Source: Albula goreensis (lineage: Eukaryota > Chordata > Actinopteri > Albuliformes > Albulidae). Taken from it: DNA of 64,000 nt. Under the pieces are notes generated by a model. It was not told the origin of the DNA. It made no database searches and saw only the letters and a list, made by a program, of their open reading frames with translations. The stretch lies in assembly GCA_022829145.1 (NCBI GenBank), contig CM040744.1:5429001-5493000 (forward strand). The letters run 5' to 3'. Below, piece after piece: positions 51,909 to 64,000 of the stretch (position 1 is its first letter; each line of letters opens with the position of its first letter). Made by a program: the position numbers and the translations under genes.

Positions 51909-52180
51909 CCATGATGGACTCTTCACTTGCCCTTCTCTCCGAAAGCAGAATGGAGTGAATTTCCGGGTGAGACTCAGGAGACTGGCCTGGATTCCAGCAA
52001 GTGAAAGAAACCACCCATCTACTTCTATAAAGTACTTCAATTATGTACACTATTTATTCTTCTCTTATTGAAGAATCTGTTTTGTATCCCATAATAATTT
52101 GGGAAATGTATGTCTATCTGTATTATAGATGTAATTTAGATATAAAAAAAATGAAATAAATATTTTTGGGGGATTGTATA
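51909..52180 (+). other. trabd2a: 3' untranslated region of trabd2a
   Basis: The sequence after the TGA stop runs to the first good poly(A) signal at 52155-52160; cleavage is expected 10-30 bases later. The end point is approximate. Another AATAAA occurs near 52523-52528, so a longer isoform is possible. Confidence 0.65.
52155..52160 (+). terminator. trabd2a: Poly(A) signal AATAAA
   Basis: A canonical AATAAA about 250 bases after the stop codon, followed by a T/G-rich stretch (tatttttgggggattgta) typical of a downstream cleavage-stimulation element. Confidence 0.7.
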
Positions 52181-54148
52181 AATGATAAGTATTATATTTT
52201 TATGGTTTCATACACTAAAGCACTAACCACCATTATCATAGAATAATTCCAACTCAAAAAGTATGTCATATCCTTTATCCATTTGTCTTATTGTGTTCAG
52301 AGATATTGTGTTTATGTTTTTTTTTTTTTAATGTAGAGGTTATGCATTTAATTTATTTAACTATTTAGTCTTAGATAAGGAAGGCTATATTTGTATTTTG
52401 GCTGATATCATTCTGACCAGTGCAGCAGTACCACTGCTACCTTCTTATAATTTTTTTCTGGCTGAATTTTAGCACATCCACTAAAACGAAGCTGGTTGCA
52501 TTATCTCATGTCATTTCTGTGGAATAAATCAGGTATTCCTATCACATGATAGATTTCATAGGAATGTAATATTTTAAAATGCTGTTGAAAATAAAACGTC
52601 TCTCTAATGCATGGTTCCAGTGCATTTCAGGTTTGATGAAGCATCGAAAATTGTTGAAGCAGGTTTCTTGCTGAGCGCAAACAGTAAAACTCAACAATAA
52701 CAGCTTATTCGAAACCCTAATAGCCATCTGTGGGTGCCCACGAGCGCATTTCATTTGTCTGAGACCAAACAGCTGCATACTTTTGGTCATATTCCAAGCA
52801 GTTGTGATTCCAGCTAAGATGCTTTATACAACTATATTATGTTTGCAGAATTCTGGAATTGTGATTAATTTCCAGATTCCCATTTCATGTGAGACAAAGC
52901 CAAAGGTTCCTCCTCGAATGAGGTATGCTTTAATTAAAATATCTCAGGTGTGCAGGAGCGATATGTGAATTGATTGTGGAATTGTAGACCCCTGAGCTGT
53001 GATGTGATTAGATCTTACTGTGTAAAGACAAAAGCAAGAAGATTTTTACCAGAACTGGACCAGTGGTTGCTGAGATTGGTGCATTTAAAATCTGGCCTCT
53101 TGAGGGCGCTAATGAAAGGAAGAAAAATCCTTAAACCTTAAAACCTTAAAAGGCCGAAAAAAGGCCTCAGACTGGGTCTTATTAAACATCTGTTCATATT
53201 ATTCTTGGAATACCAGTTGCAAGTTATGAGACACAGAACACAATTAGAGAACAGTTGCCTGGTTTACAGAAAAAAATGGCAACACGAGTAACATGAAAGA
53301 ATCGTGTTTTCCATGTACATGTGTTCATTTGTGTGTCGATGAACATAATACAGCCATTCAGATAAGTGTCAGACATTTGGGATTTTGATATGTATTCACA
53401 GAAATTAACCTTGATGTGAGTGTGGATTTTGAAGTCTGCATCTGGTTTGTAATCACTGATCAGAGAGAAGGTTTTTGTGTGACCCACAGATGTACAGGAA
53501 CCCAGGTCATGGAAATGTCGGCTGTGGTCATAACCCCACTTGAAGTGTCAGTGTGAACAGGAACTAGCTCTGTTTGGGTTATTCCCTTTATGCAATGTAC
53601 TATGCATTCTTCGTCTTGCGGTTTCATAGTGTGGAGATAATTATTTTGAAGTTAGCATTACTGATTTTTTTTTTTTAATTCCTTCAATTTCCAGTTAATA
53701 GGTTTGGGAGTGACTTCAGCGTGTCTGTCCCCCTTTAGCCTTAGCCCTTACCCTATACAGTCAACTTTGCACTTAGCTCTGTTTATTCTTTGTAAAGATG
53801 TAAAAGTTGAAAAAGACTATTCATTATGGGTGCAGCAGATCGTAAAATGAAGAAAAATGCAAGGAACAAAAACTGTTTTGAAGTTGAAAATCTGCATTGC
53901 TTTTAGACTGAATTTCAGCCTTTGATTTGCATGTCAATGAATTAAAATGTGTTCATTGGCATTCAGTCAACAGATAAAACAACTAAATTCCCCAGGCATC
54001 CTGGCATTTCAACGGCGATGTTAAGTCTGCAAATAGCAAGAATTTATCTTGATGTAAAACTGTCTCATGTTGCTTGTAAGTAATTTTATTTTTTAACATT
54101 GATCATTTGTTTTTTTTTTAATAATTACTGCTGATAAATGTTTTAAAC
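52181..54148. other. Intergenic DNA downstream of trabd2a
   Basis: AT-rich sequence without a recognisable gene, RNA or transposon. It includes a T-rich run near 52317-52329 and some short, unassigned open frames. Confidence 0.7.
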
Positions 54149-54150
54149 TA

Positions 54151-54456
54151 CAGTTGACCCTCCCATACTGTGGGGATCAGGGGCTCAGCCCCCCTGCGAT
54201 GTGGAAAAACCACATATAATTTCCGGTCCCCCTAGGCGAGCATTCGAGCGGAGCGAAGCGAAATGAGCATCTCCAGCTGGGGGGTTGCGGGGGTGCTGTG
54301 AGCATCTTAAACCAGACCAGTGTAGTCAAATGATTAGTCATTTTCAAGGGAATAATATTTTAAAAGGGAGTTAACCCCTTAACTTAATTGTTTGTTGCCG
54401 ATCCGAGAAAAATCGAAGCTGTGATGTGGAAAACCGCGATGTGGGAGGGTCACCTG
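54151..54456. mobile_element. Pogo/Tigger-like MITE with terminal inverted repeats
   Basis: The left end is CAGTTGACCCTCCCATACTG (54151-54170). The reverse complement of the right end is CAGGTGACCCTCCCACATCG (54437-54456), so 16 of 20 bases match, including CCCTCCCA. A TA dinucleotide precedes the left end (54149-54150), as expected for a TA target site; the right side shows TG, consistent with one mutation. The CAG(T/G)TGACCC start is typical of pogo/Tigger-type Tc1/mariner elements. The 306-base body has no coding capacity, so it would depend on a transposase supplied elsewhere. Confidence 0.75.
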
Positions 54457-54618
54457 TGTTGAATACCAGCAGCTCTATAGCTTGCTCCGTTGGTTGGTTG
54501 GTCTGTAGGTTGGTCCACAAAAATTTCCCCACCCTTTGGTGGTCACAGTTTTCACCCTAGGAGGCTGAAATTTGCCATGTAGGGCAAGTGTGTGTGAAGG
54601 TTTGTGTTTCTGTTCGTA

Positions 54619-54812
54619 CCAATTGGCTTAAAGGGGGAATGGCAGTGGGTGTGGCCTATCACAAAAAGGCACATAACTTCTGAATGGATTCAAAGGCTTG
54701 CACAAGATTTTGCAAAAAGGTTGGTCATGAGCCAAAGGACAGCTGATTAACTGTTTATGCCAATTGGCAAAAAGGGGGTGTGGCAGTGGGAGTGGCCTAT
54801 AACAAAAAGGTG
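54619..54812 (+). repeat. Imperfect direct repeat, two ~53-bp units with 141-bp period
   Basis: Unit 1 (54619-54671) and unit 2 (54760-54812) each begin ccaattggc, then an aaaggggg block, then tggcagtggg, gtggcctat and acaaaaagg, with few differences. The flanks (54480-54900) look like a dispersed repeat, but I cannot name a family. Confidence 0.7.
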
Positions 54813-57800
54813 CAAAAACAGACAGACGTACACATACACACACGCAGACACTTTCACTGGTGACGGTTAGTTACGCCCCTTTCATAACTCTCATGAACCG
54901 TTTGTCATAGACTCTTATGGGAGGCATCATTACATTCAGCAGAGAGTAGTTTTTCTATGGCTAAATATACAGTAAAGACAGAATTTCACATTCACACAAG
55001 TACACAGTATTTTGTATCACAGCAGCCATGTAGTTCGTGTGAGGTTGTGTATGCGTGAATGCAAGCATGTGTAGATGCATTCGTGGTGTGTATGTGGTCA
55101 CAGCAATTGCAAATTCGCGCTTGTTAAGTATGGGCCTTTCTCGCTGTTGTGAACCAATTATGTTCCACCTTAACTCCCCACTTTTAACAGTCAGTTGTGC
55201 CCTGATTGCCCATTTGCATATGGAAGGGGTGGTGTTTTGAAAAGTTGACTGCCAGTCAGGCACAATCTTGTGCTTTTTTCAGGCAGACAGACACCTGTAA
55301 AACACCTGTAAAAATTTCAAACATCCCAGGTGGTGGAACAATGACCTACTCAAAGAAAACATATCACTGAATTTGAACTGAAGTTCTCCTCTTTCTTCAT
55401 GCGCTTCTCTCGGTTACTACAGGGTAGTTTAATTTAGTTTAGATGAGCTTCTTTTCATTGGTGAATTAAGACACTCATTCAATACAGCAGCATACCGTTA
55501 AGTAAACCAGCATTACATCATTGTAAATCCAGATTTACATGTATTCATAATATTTTACATTTTGGACCGAATATTTCACTTAACTAATGCTGTTGTGCCA
55601 TTATGCTTTCTTTTTACATGACATGTAACAGGGTCACCAAAAATCTGATATGATGAAATGTGAAGTTGTTTTCTCCTGGAAACTCATAATGAATGATTGT
55701 TCTGGGTATAATGAGTCCTTTCTAAGTACCTAATGGATTGCATTGTAATCAATCCACAAAACAATCATTTTCCATGGCCTGAACTAGGAAAGATTTCAAA
55801 GTTGCACTGAACCTGTAGATCACACAGAAACAGCGCTAGGCAGCTGCACTCCACAATGTTTCATGAATAGATTTTTGTAATCAGCTGATCTGGGGGCATT
55901 CAGTTGGGGGAGCCAGTGCAATATAAGTTATACGACCATAAATAATATTCTCTTGAGCCCATACAAGGGTTTGGAATTCATATTTTCCTTCTCTGGTGAA
56001 AACCCCTCAAGAACGTTGATTAGACAGTTCAATAGAAGCCAGTACAACCTAATAGTATGCCCCTTTTTATAGCAAGAATTTGGATGTCCAACAGCTGGGT
56101 CTTCTGTTCATACTTTAGTTCCAATTTAAAATGGATTATGTTCAATTTGCTAAAATTAGGTCATAATAGATCTGAACTCCGGTGCAGTAGGAATTTTGGA
56201 ACCCCAAAAATTGGACATTGGAGGCAAGGTCTGTTTGGCATAGAAATGTGGTCCGATATGAGACAGAATCTTTCTGGATCACTGGGCTGTTCAGGCAGCC
56301 AGCCAGTCCCCCCTCCTTGTTGGTGACAATATGGTCATCAGGCAGACACAATGTCTTCAGAATTGGCAGAATTTGTTGTCACCTATCACAGCTTGGATGG
56401 CAGGAATGGCACAGTAGGTATTTTGAATACCTCATACCTAAACAGCATTGTGAAGATACATTCCAGGGTTTCCCAACAAAAAAAATCATAATAGCCACAA
56501 AGTATCAGTCCTTATTTTAGTGTCAATTTTCCATTTGATAAATTTATCAAAAATGGTCTAGTCCCAATGTTAGTCATTTTTCCAGTTTTGTGTGTATGTA
56601 TCGACACATGAATACTCCCTATTCATAATATAAATACACACAAAAGCCCAGGTTATATAAACAAATGTTTGTCTCTACATGTGTATATACTGTAAGATTC
56701 AGCCAGCAGCACTTAGCAGCAGCTAGCAGCAATAAGCCCATGAAATCTGTCAAAATAAAAGTCACAATGAACTTCATTATTTTTATGTGAATCATTACCG
56801 CTAAAACATGGTTATTTTCACAACTGAACGTTCAAAGGTTGTGTGTTATTACCAGTACATCAACAAATGTAATTGTGGATTATAATTGTAACTATAATGT
56901 TTATAATAACAGTGTTTACTTGGTATATTAATGAACTGAGTTATTACATTGTATTGGCTGTGTTAATTACAAGTGTTTCACATCCTTGATTTTTTTTTAA
57001 AAACATAAGAAAATAGTGGGTGATAGTTTAGTATTAGATTTCCTGTCTAAATTCAATTGCAGATTATAAACGGATACTTACAGGGACATTAACTGGAATG
57101 TTATCATTAACATTCGACTGAATGAAAATGCTAGTTGTTTTATGTTTCTTTATTATAATTCCAGATTGCCATCATATATGTGAAGTCTTCTTGATTACCC
57201 ACATTTTGTATGTTCAACACCTTTAAATTAAAAGTGACTCTTTTGTCTTACCATCTCACATCGGCTGCTCCACACCAGATTTAAAACACATGAAACATAT
57301 GAACCATGCCTGCAAGTATTTTAAACCCACAAAGACAACATTAATAGAGATCCAAAATGAGATGTATTACTATTTTAGTGTCTTACCAACTGCTCCTGAC
57401 ATTTACTTGGCACCATATTGGAAAAATGCATGCATTGGACTGTATGGTACATATATTTTGGACTGTAGAAAAAAAAAAGAAAAACTGTACGAGATGTCTC
57501 AATGCAAGTGGGGTAGAAAATACTCAGGAACATCCTTGGTATCCAAAACAACAGAGTTTGATACTGGTGTGATGTCTGACAGACTGCTGCTGGCATCAGC
57601 TATTGAGGAGTATGTTTCTTCTTCAGAACAACCAGGCATTGTTCAAAAGTGTTTTAGTGTGCGCAAAATTATTGTAGTGTCATGCAAAGCTGACAGCATG
57701 TCTATGGTAACTTCATATGAGTGTTCTTGATCGAAATAACCACAAATTTGTGTAATTAGTCCAGGCTAATTTCCCTTCCTTACCGAAATGTGAAAAGTAT

Positions 57801-58294
57801 AGGCAAAGGGGTGGTCAGATACATCTTGACACAGTATGGATTCAATCAACGAGGAGGAAGTATTGTTTTAAGATGTACCTACATTTTCTGGTTCGAGTTT
57901 TGTGGTTTGTTGCAGGTTTTTTTTTCTGAGTTGCTGTGTTTCATTTCCTGGTTTGTTGAATTTTGATTTATAGGTTGTTGCGATATGTTTTCTGATTTGT
58001 TGTGCGCCTTGTTGCATTTTTTTCTGTTTTGCTGTGTGATTTGGTTTCTGATTTATTTTCTTTTGCACTTCAGGGCCACTTTAGGTCCCAGACGTCAACC
58101 ATCATTTGATCTGAACAATCCAGAAAATCACTTCACGAAAGAGTACACACCACACCAGTTAAGACATACTTTGAAAGCAAACAGGCTAAATCATCATTAA
58201 ATCGAATGGTCTATAAATAGATAAACAATGCATGCACACACTTTGAAACACAATGCAATCCATTCTTAATGTTTTTTTTTTATTATTTATTTAA

Positions 58295-58326
58295 GTTTTT
58301 ATTTATTTATTTATTTATTTATTTTT
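58295..58326. repeat. (ATTT)n microsatellite
   Basis: About six perfect TTTA units flanked by T-rich sequence. Confidence 0.9.
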
Positions 58327-61052
58327 GTGGTAGAAGTCATAATCATCAACCCCTTTGTTTTTTCTGCAACTGCCTCAAAACTATATGGAGGATGTCCAAA
58401 AGGAAACCAGAGAAAACCACAAGACAGCACGGGTGTCCTGGCGAAGCAACTTACAAAGTTTGCAGTTTTACACCATACAGGTTTTGCGGCCAGTTTATAC
58501 AGCTGGAATTGTATTGGCACAATTGATGTATAATGTACTAAGGGTAAAATAGGGACATTATACTTGTCGTATAACCCCAAGATTCAAAAGTCAAGCTGTT
58601 AAACCAACTCACCGCACATAGCCCTACAATGCTGTAAAAATATTTAAGATGGTATACAGTGTCATAGTTTTAACTTTTTAAACGTGTTTTTTCAGATATG
58701 TGACAGTCTTATAGACTTTGGATCTCACCCATATACATCCACCATATATATATTTCTGGAAACTTATGCATATTGACTTAAAATTGTACTCCCATTGCTG
58801 GTGGACTGTGGAATGTAAAAAGCAGTCTGAAGTATTTTTTTCTTTTACTGCCAATCTTCAGAACTCAGGTTGCAGACAGCTGTCTAGTATTGACCTTCCA
58901 AATAACCTGCAAATCAATTCTCACATCTGATCAGTTTATATGCTAGGGAGCATTTTAAGGCAGTGATTAAAATGCAGCTGGTGACAGACTTTTACATGGA
59001 ATTAATATGCTGATGGAAGCAATGAGGACGTAAGATGAACTAAAACAATAAAGCAGCGTCTAATGAACTATTAGGTAACGTTACCGTCCCCGCAGTTCAA
59101 AGCCATCGGCTAATTGTTTCATGAAAAGCAACACAGATGCGTAATGACAAGCAGAGGCAGAAAGAACTACCCAGGTGAAAAAAAAAATGGACTGACATAA
59201 CTCCATTCTGTTACGAGACCGTTCTGGCAAGAGGCGCTGTGCGCATTAGAATAACAAAGGGATGTCGCTGCATCTGACCAGAGCCAAATGGCGCCTCATG
59301 ATAATGTTCTGTGACCTGCTGACTGGGGAACGTGGGGTTCCCCCATTACCACACATGGGCCCCCCTTCCTGGGGCTACCTGTCTATCACGTGTAAATATA
59401 TCTCCCTCGAGTTTATATAAATGTTGACCACACATTGTGATACTGTTGCCTGAGACCTGTCTAGGATTTTTGAGATAATGTGATTTCTTGCAAGTATGTC
59501 ACATTTGAACAGCAGGTCAAAAGGGAGCGTGGAGAGTGTGAAATTTGAAGACAGAAAGGTGTTCAACCATTGGAACAAACAATCTGTTGGAGGCTCAGAA
59601 TATCAAAAATAATAAGACGAAAGATAATAACTGCCTGTATAAATGGAAAATGGATTTACATATTCAGAAACAGGCAACAGATGGCATAAAGATAATAAAA
59701 AAGATAATATAGTGTGTGTGTGCGTGTGTGTGAGATTTGCTTTTAAAACCAAGGGAAACTGCTGCTGTTGAAATGAAATCAAGTTTTTTGGAGCCTTGAG
59801 GTGCTCCTTTTGATAACGCTTTTCTCTATTAACTCTTTGTCATGCCTGATGTGCTGGCATCAAAAGTGAAAACCCCAGCAGAGCTCAGCTCTGAAAACAT
59901 GAAATCACTTTTTAATGGATAAATGGTCATTAGGGACCTGTTTACAAATACATAAACAGTTCAATTAATCAAACCTACAATTTCAAACATAGGCTATCCT
60001 TAAATATCCAGATGACAAAAAAGGTGGGCTGGTACTCGTAGTTGTGAATAAACGAAGGGATGGACTGTGGCCATGGACTGATCCATTACTACCAAACCTG
60101 AAGCAAGGATGACAAGACAGTACTAAATAAATGTAATATTGGAGTTTAATAAAACACACTTCAGGAGAGATAATCTTCAGACAAACCTTCACTCAAACAC
60201 CAGTATCTATCCAATCGGGTGTCTACACAGGTATTCATTATCCCTCCCCATCTCTGCCTTCGCGTTTACTTCCCTTTCTTCTGTTTTTCACCCTCTCTTC
60301 TTACAGTCAAGTGGGAGATCACTTTGTCCTAAAAATCGTGAGGCATGACACTGCCCCCCTGGACTCCAAGCCCAAGAGCAATGTCAATACCAATATACAA
60401 CTTGCTATATCATAATAAACTCCTTCCAAATGCATTCATGTTGTCTGAAGGTTCATTCCCCTGAATGTATAATGAATGTACTCCGAGGAGTTGATTTATG
60501 AAAAGATTATGCATTCCGATAGTTGTCATTATTATACAAGAGGTACAGCACACATTAAGGCAGTAGACAATTGAGTAACGTACATAATTGTTATACAGTT
60601 CATTCATTTGTAAACTATGCCATAATTCCAATCATCAATTTATCTCTGACTTATATCTATAAGTATTAATTACCTTGTACCTGGTCTGTTTTATGTCCAG
60701 AATTCAAACCTTTTGTCTAAGGATGCACATGTATTCTTTGTTTGTTCTCTGTATTTTAAAATACCTAGACCTAAGAAATATATAACCTTTTTTATGTTTT
60801 CTGTGGATGGTATGAGTTCGTACTACCTGCCACCCTGAGTTGTGCTTGAAGCAGTAATGACTCATCAAAGTGAAGACAGACTCCTTTGAGTTTATACTCT
60901 TCTATGTCTTAGGGATTCTGGGTAGTAAATTGTTACCATGTACAGTGCCAGTTTAATTGAGCTAACTATTCTATTAATCATAATGTAATTGATCATTTGT
61001 ATTTTGTTGTATATGTGACTGTGCTGAGGATTCGTTTTTCTGTACAATATGT

Positions 61053-61056
<4 letters not shown>

Positions 61057-61099
<43 letters not shown>
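61057..61099. repeat. (TG)n microsatellite
   Basis: An uninterrupted run of about 21 TG units, long enough to be polymorphic and to form Z-DNA. Confidence 0.96.
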
Positions 61100-61100
<1 letters not shown>

Positions 61101-62352
61101 AGCAAGTGACTCCAGGCTTGTATGAGAACTTGAAAAACACAGAAACACAGGAGGTAGAAGAAATACCATGATCGCTTGTAGCCACACAGCTCAGATTTTT
61201 GCCTTCATTGTTTTACACCCCTTTTATAGTCGGAAATTACTCTTTTAATAGGATGATGAAATGTAATTAACCTTCAGAAATAATCCTCTCAGAAACCATT
61301 TAACAAGGATTTAACCCTTGAAGGGGATTAGCCTTGAGGAAGCACTCTGTTTCTGTTTAAATAAACATGTAGCCAGTATGTGTCACCATCCTATAACTGA
61401 ATTATACCTGTTAGTCAATGAACCTACAATATCACACAAAAACATGGCAGTTGAAAGGGAATTATGCCTCAGACAAAAACAGCTGCCCACACCTGGATCT
61501 AAGCCAAAACAAGTGCAATCGCATGCATGTCTTAACTTCACACGATTCCTATTGCTTGACAGAAGGCTACAAATCAAGTGACGTTTACAGTTGCTTTTGA
61601 TGACCACGGGTCATGGGGGACGCAGGTTTGATTTCACTTCAGGACTGTGGATCCATTGTGGGTCCGCCTGTGCGCTGGCTGGACGCCTCAGCCCCGAGTC
61701 CTGGTGGTGGAACTCCTGCCCCAAACCAGATGTTGGCGGACGGGCTTTTTCGCGTACCTCTGGAGCATGATTTATTGTATTAAATAAATGTTTCAAATGG
61801 AATGATGAATGGTGCCCTTAGTTCCGAAAGGGGTCATACCCTGCCCCATGAAAGAGACAAGAGGGGTAGAATAAAAGAGTCATTCAGCGGCTGGCTGGTG
61901 CGCTCCTGGTAAACGCCAGGACACAGCCGCCACTCCAGCCCACAGGAATACAAGATAAATAAAGTCAACCTCTTTGCGTCGAGGTGCGGAGAGCCTCATA
62001 GTGGTGGGAACCAATGTTCTTCTATGCAGGGCAGTGAGATATGATCTTCATGGAGCGTTCATATCAAAGACTTATATGAAAATATGCTCCGTATTTGCTT
62101 TAGGAATTCCACCATGCTTCTCAGACGTCCACCTGGGAACTCAAACAATGTAAGACAGAAATTCATGTGATTCATGTCTTATGATATTAGTATCGTTTTC
62201 AGTTCAGAGAAGCCAATAGGTCTTTACATTCATAATGTATGAAAATATACTTCTACAGGAGCAAGTTTTGCTGGCTCTGGAAAGATAAAATAAATGGTAC
62301 AGTATGAAGCTCATATACATTTTTGTCAAGTATAATGTATTTTTCTGCTGAC

Positions 62353-62407
<55 letters not shown>

Positions 62408-62423
62408 CATGTATGTATGTACG
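62353..62423. repeat. (TA)n microsatellite
   Basis: A near-perfect TA tract (about 62353-62400) running into ACAT/GTAT units. Confidence 0.95.
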
Positions 62424-63449
62424 TTCTGACACAATTACAAAGATTTGGATATCTTTCCATTGCCACACACCAGTTTTCAGTCATTTATCATTTAATAATC
62501 ATTTATATTTAATAGTAATTAAAATATCAGTCATCTAATGAACAGCCATCTTTCTTAAGGCGATGTACATCGGTCTCACAGTATACAGACCAAGAACAGA
62601 ATACACAACATATATTGCACATAGTATTTTAAGTAAATGCAGTTTGTTTGAATTATTACATAATTCATAAAGGACTAGGTAGACCCTTGTAGATTTAACA
62701 GACAAGTAGCAACAAAGCTGATATGTCAAAAACATTTCCATGATATCCTTAGAAATTACTTAAAAATAACCTTTGAAAGTTTTCCACTCTGGACTTACAT
62801 CTTTAAAGCTCAGTTTCATGCTAGAAGTCCTGATGGAGAAGATTTCAAGGATGCAGACAGCAAAATACAAATTCATGAGACCAGACATGCAGTATCCTCC
62901 TAGGTCAGTCAAAAGAGATCAATTCATCTTATCACAGACTGTTAGCCAAGGCCATTCACCAATATGGGTTTAATCAGCCCTAAGCTGGCTTCAACGTATA
63001 CGGGCTTTGATTAAGATCTGCTGTTGAAGGCATGTATGATTTAACCCATATTTTGAGCTCACTGATCTATTGCTTGGTCATCATGCCTACCAGAGACAGA
63101 AATGATCTTAAGTGCACTGAAGTTTTAGCAACAGGGATGGGTTGACTCAAGAACCTGGTCCAGAAGGGCACAAGATTGAAAAATGAAGAGGAATCAATTG
63201 TGTATGTTCCCCCCCAATCACGGGTGTATACTTCATTGAGCCTGCATTATGTGTTTTAAAACTGAAAGTGGAAGGGTATGTGAACTGTGCAGTAGAGCTA
63301 GCCAGCCTGAGGTCCTGGGTGTGGCCGTGTTGCCTTTGGACCAGTAAAGAAGGCCTCAAAATGAACTGTCAAAACTTCTGCCAGGGATCAACTTTACAAA
63401 TGCTGGCTTTACTGAGTCAGGCTTAACGGCCTTTCAACAAACTATGTAA

Positions 63450-64000
63450 GCTATGACACTGCAAGGAGAGGGCAGAACATCGGCCCAGCTGAGCTCGTCA
63501 TTTCAACTTAAGAATATCCAAGACTTCATCAAGTCTGACTTTGAGCACACTGGGTCTCTGCCTCAGCTATATGACCGGACGGCCTATTGCATGTATTGAT
63601 AACTCTTTGTGTAAAATAATGATTTCTTACATCAGTGTGGAACTTATTCTGAACTAATTTCCATGCATGCCTTTTTTCTACAGATTGAACTCACCCTAAA
63701 AATGTATTGTAGTTAACCTTATTTAGCCCTTTTATAAATTTAAAAACCTCTATTAAATCACCTCTAACTCTTCTTTGGCTAAGTCTAAATAGGTTAAGTA
63801 ACTTCAGTCTTTCCTTTCAGCTTCTATATTTCTTGCCAGGAATCAGATTTGTAGCCCTTCTTAGTACTTCTTCAAGAGCCTCTACATCTTTCTTGTAGTG
63901 TGGTGCCCAGAACTGCACAAAATATTCCAAGTGAGGTCTGACTAAAGCATTGTATCATTTTAATATAACCTTTGATTTATAGTGAATACATTTTGCTATA
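63450..64000 (-). mobile_element. CR1-type LINE, C-terminal ORF2 fragment, decayed, runs off window
   Basis: On the minus strand the sequence reads [20 protein letters not shown], then [20 protein letters not shown], a stop, then RLKLLNLFRLSQRRVRGDLI, then EVFKFIKGLNKVN, a stop, then WKLVQNKFHTDVRNHYFTQR and VINTC. This is the standard order of the region after the reverse transcriptase in CR1/L2-group LINEs: LVRPHLEY, the LE.VLRRATK.I block, RRRGDLIEVFK, then the KFRTDVRK.FF..RV block. Two or more in-frame stops show it is dead. The 3' end of the element lies near 63450, and its reverse-transcriptase part would lie beyond the right edge. Orientation follows from the reading frame. Confidence 0.88.

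Larger units (their letters stand above)
54900..63440. other. Intergenic DNA, no gene recognised
   Basis: No exon or RNA gene was identified. It contains three microsatellites, listed separately. A GC-richer patch at about 61610-62030 has several AATAAA motifs and might be an old LTR, but it could not be confirmed. The longest open frame (57290-57730, 146 codons) has no recognisable domain and lies in AT-rich DNA; it is probably chance. Confidence 0.6.

Noticed and set aside
57290..57730. 146-codon open frame on the plus strand
   Set aside because: No similarity to a family I recognise, no initiation or splice context, and it lies in AT-rich intergenic DNA.
60000..60420. Possible retroelement end (AATAAA motifs and pyrimidine-rich stretch)
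   Set aside because: No partner repeat or coding sequence found.
61610..62030. Possible solo LTR (GC-richer block with several AATAAA motifs)
   Set aside because: No TG...CA ends, target duplication, primer-binding site or internal retroviral-type coding could be established.
1..64000. tRNA, rRNA, CRISPR arrays, phage or defence systems
   Set aside because: None are supported. The host is a vertebrate and short repeats are microsatellites or transposon parts.

Overview
The window looks like ray-finned fish genomic DNA. It is AT-rich and intron-dominated, with long homopolymers and microsatellites and decayed fish-type transposons (CR1/Rex1-group LINEs, a Tc1/mariner-like remnant, a pogo/Tigger-like MITE, a SINE-like fragment). 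I see one recognisable protein-coding gene and no bacterial, viral, CRISPR or RNA-gene features.

The gene is on the + strand and is the 3' part of a TIKI-family (TRABD2) Wnt-inactivating metalloprotease. Five coding exons were found: 10606-10752, 10884-11058, 41687-41777, 45386-45656 and 51695-51908 (stop codon included), followed by a short 3'UTR with an AATAAA at 52155-52160. Residues such as [26 protein letters not shown] and YEVEHTPAG point to TIKI1 (trabd2a) rather than TIKI2. That paralog call is from memory of the family and should be confirmed by phylogeny. The signal peptide and the N-terminal half of the protease domain lie upstream of the window, so bases 1-10605 are read as intron.

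Layout: 1-10605 is upstream intron, carrying a minus-strand Rex1/L2-like LINE (about 5075-6690) and a homopolymer-rich stretch near 8.1-8.8 kb. At 10.6-11.06 kb are two exons separated by a 131-bp intron that appears to be GC-AG. A 30.6-kb intron (11059-41686) holds a SINE-like fragment (24.0 kb), a Tc1-like remnant (25.57-26.41 kb), a CpG-rich patch (22.0 kb), a candidate inverted-repeat element (29.0-29.93 kb) and a local duplication (34.1-34.45 kb). Exons follow at 41.7, 45.4 and 51.7 kb, with a possible hAT/MITE-like inverted-repeat element in the last intron (48.83-49.6 kb). The region 52.2-64.0 kb is intergenic, with a pogo-like MITE (54151-54456), microsatellites and a decayed CR1-type LINE running off the right edge.

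The observations most worth following are in the trabd2a gene model: the GC-AG intron, an apparent frame break at a C7 run in exon 45386-45656, and a NAGNAG acceptor at the last exon. I did not find a previously undescribed system.
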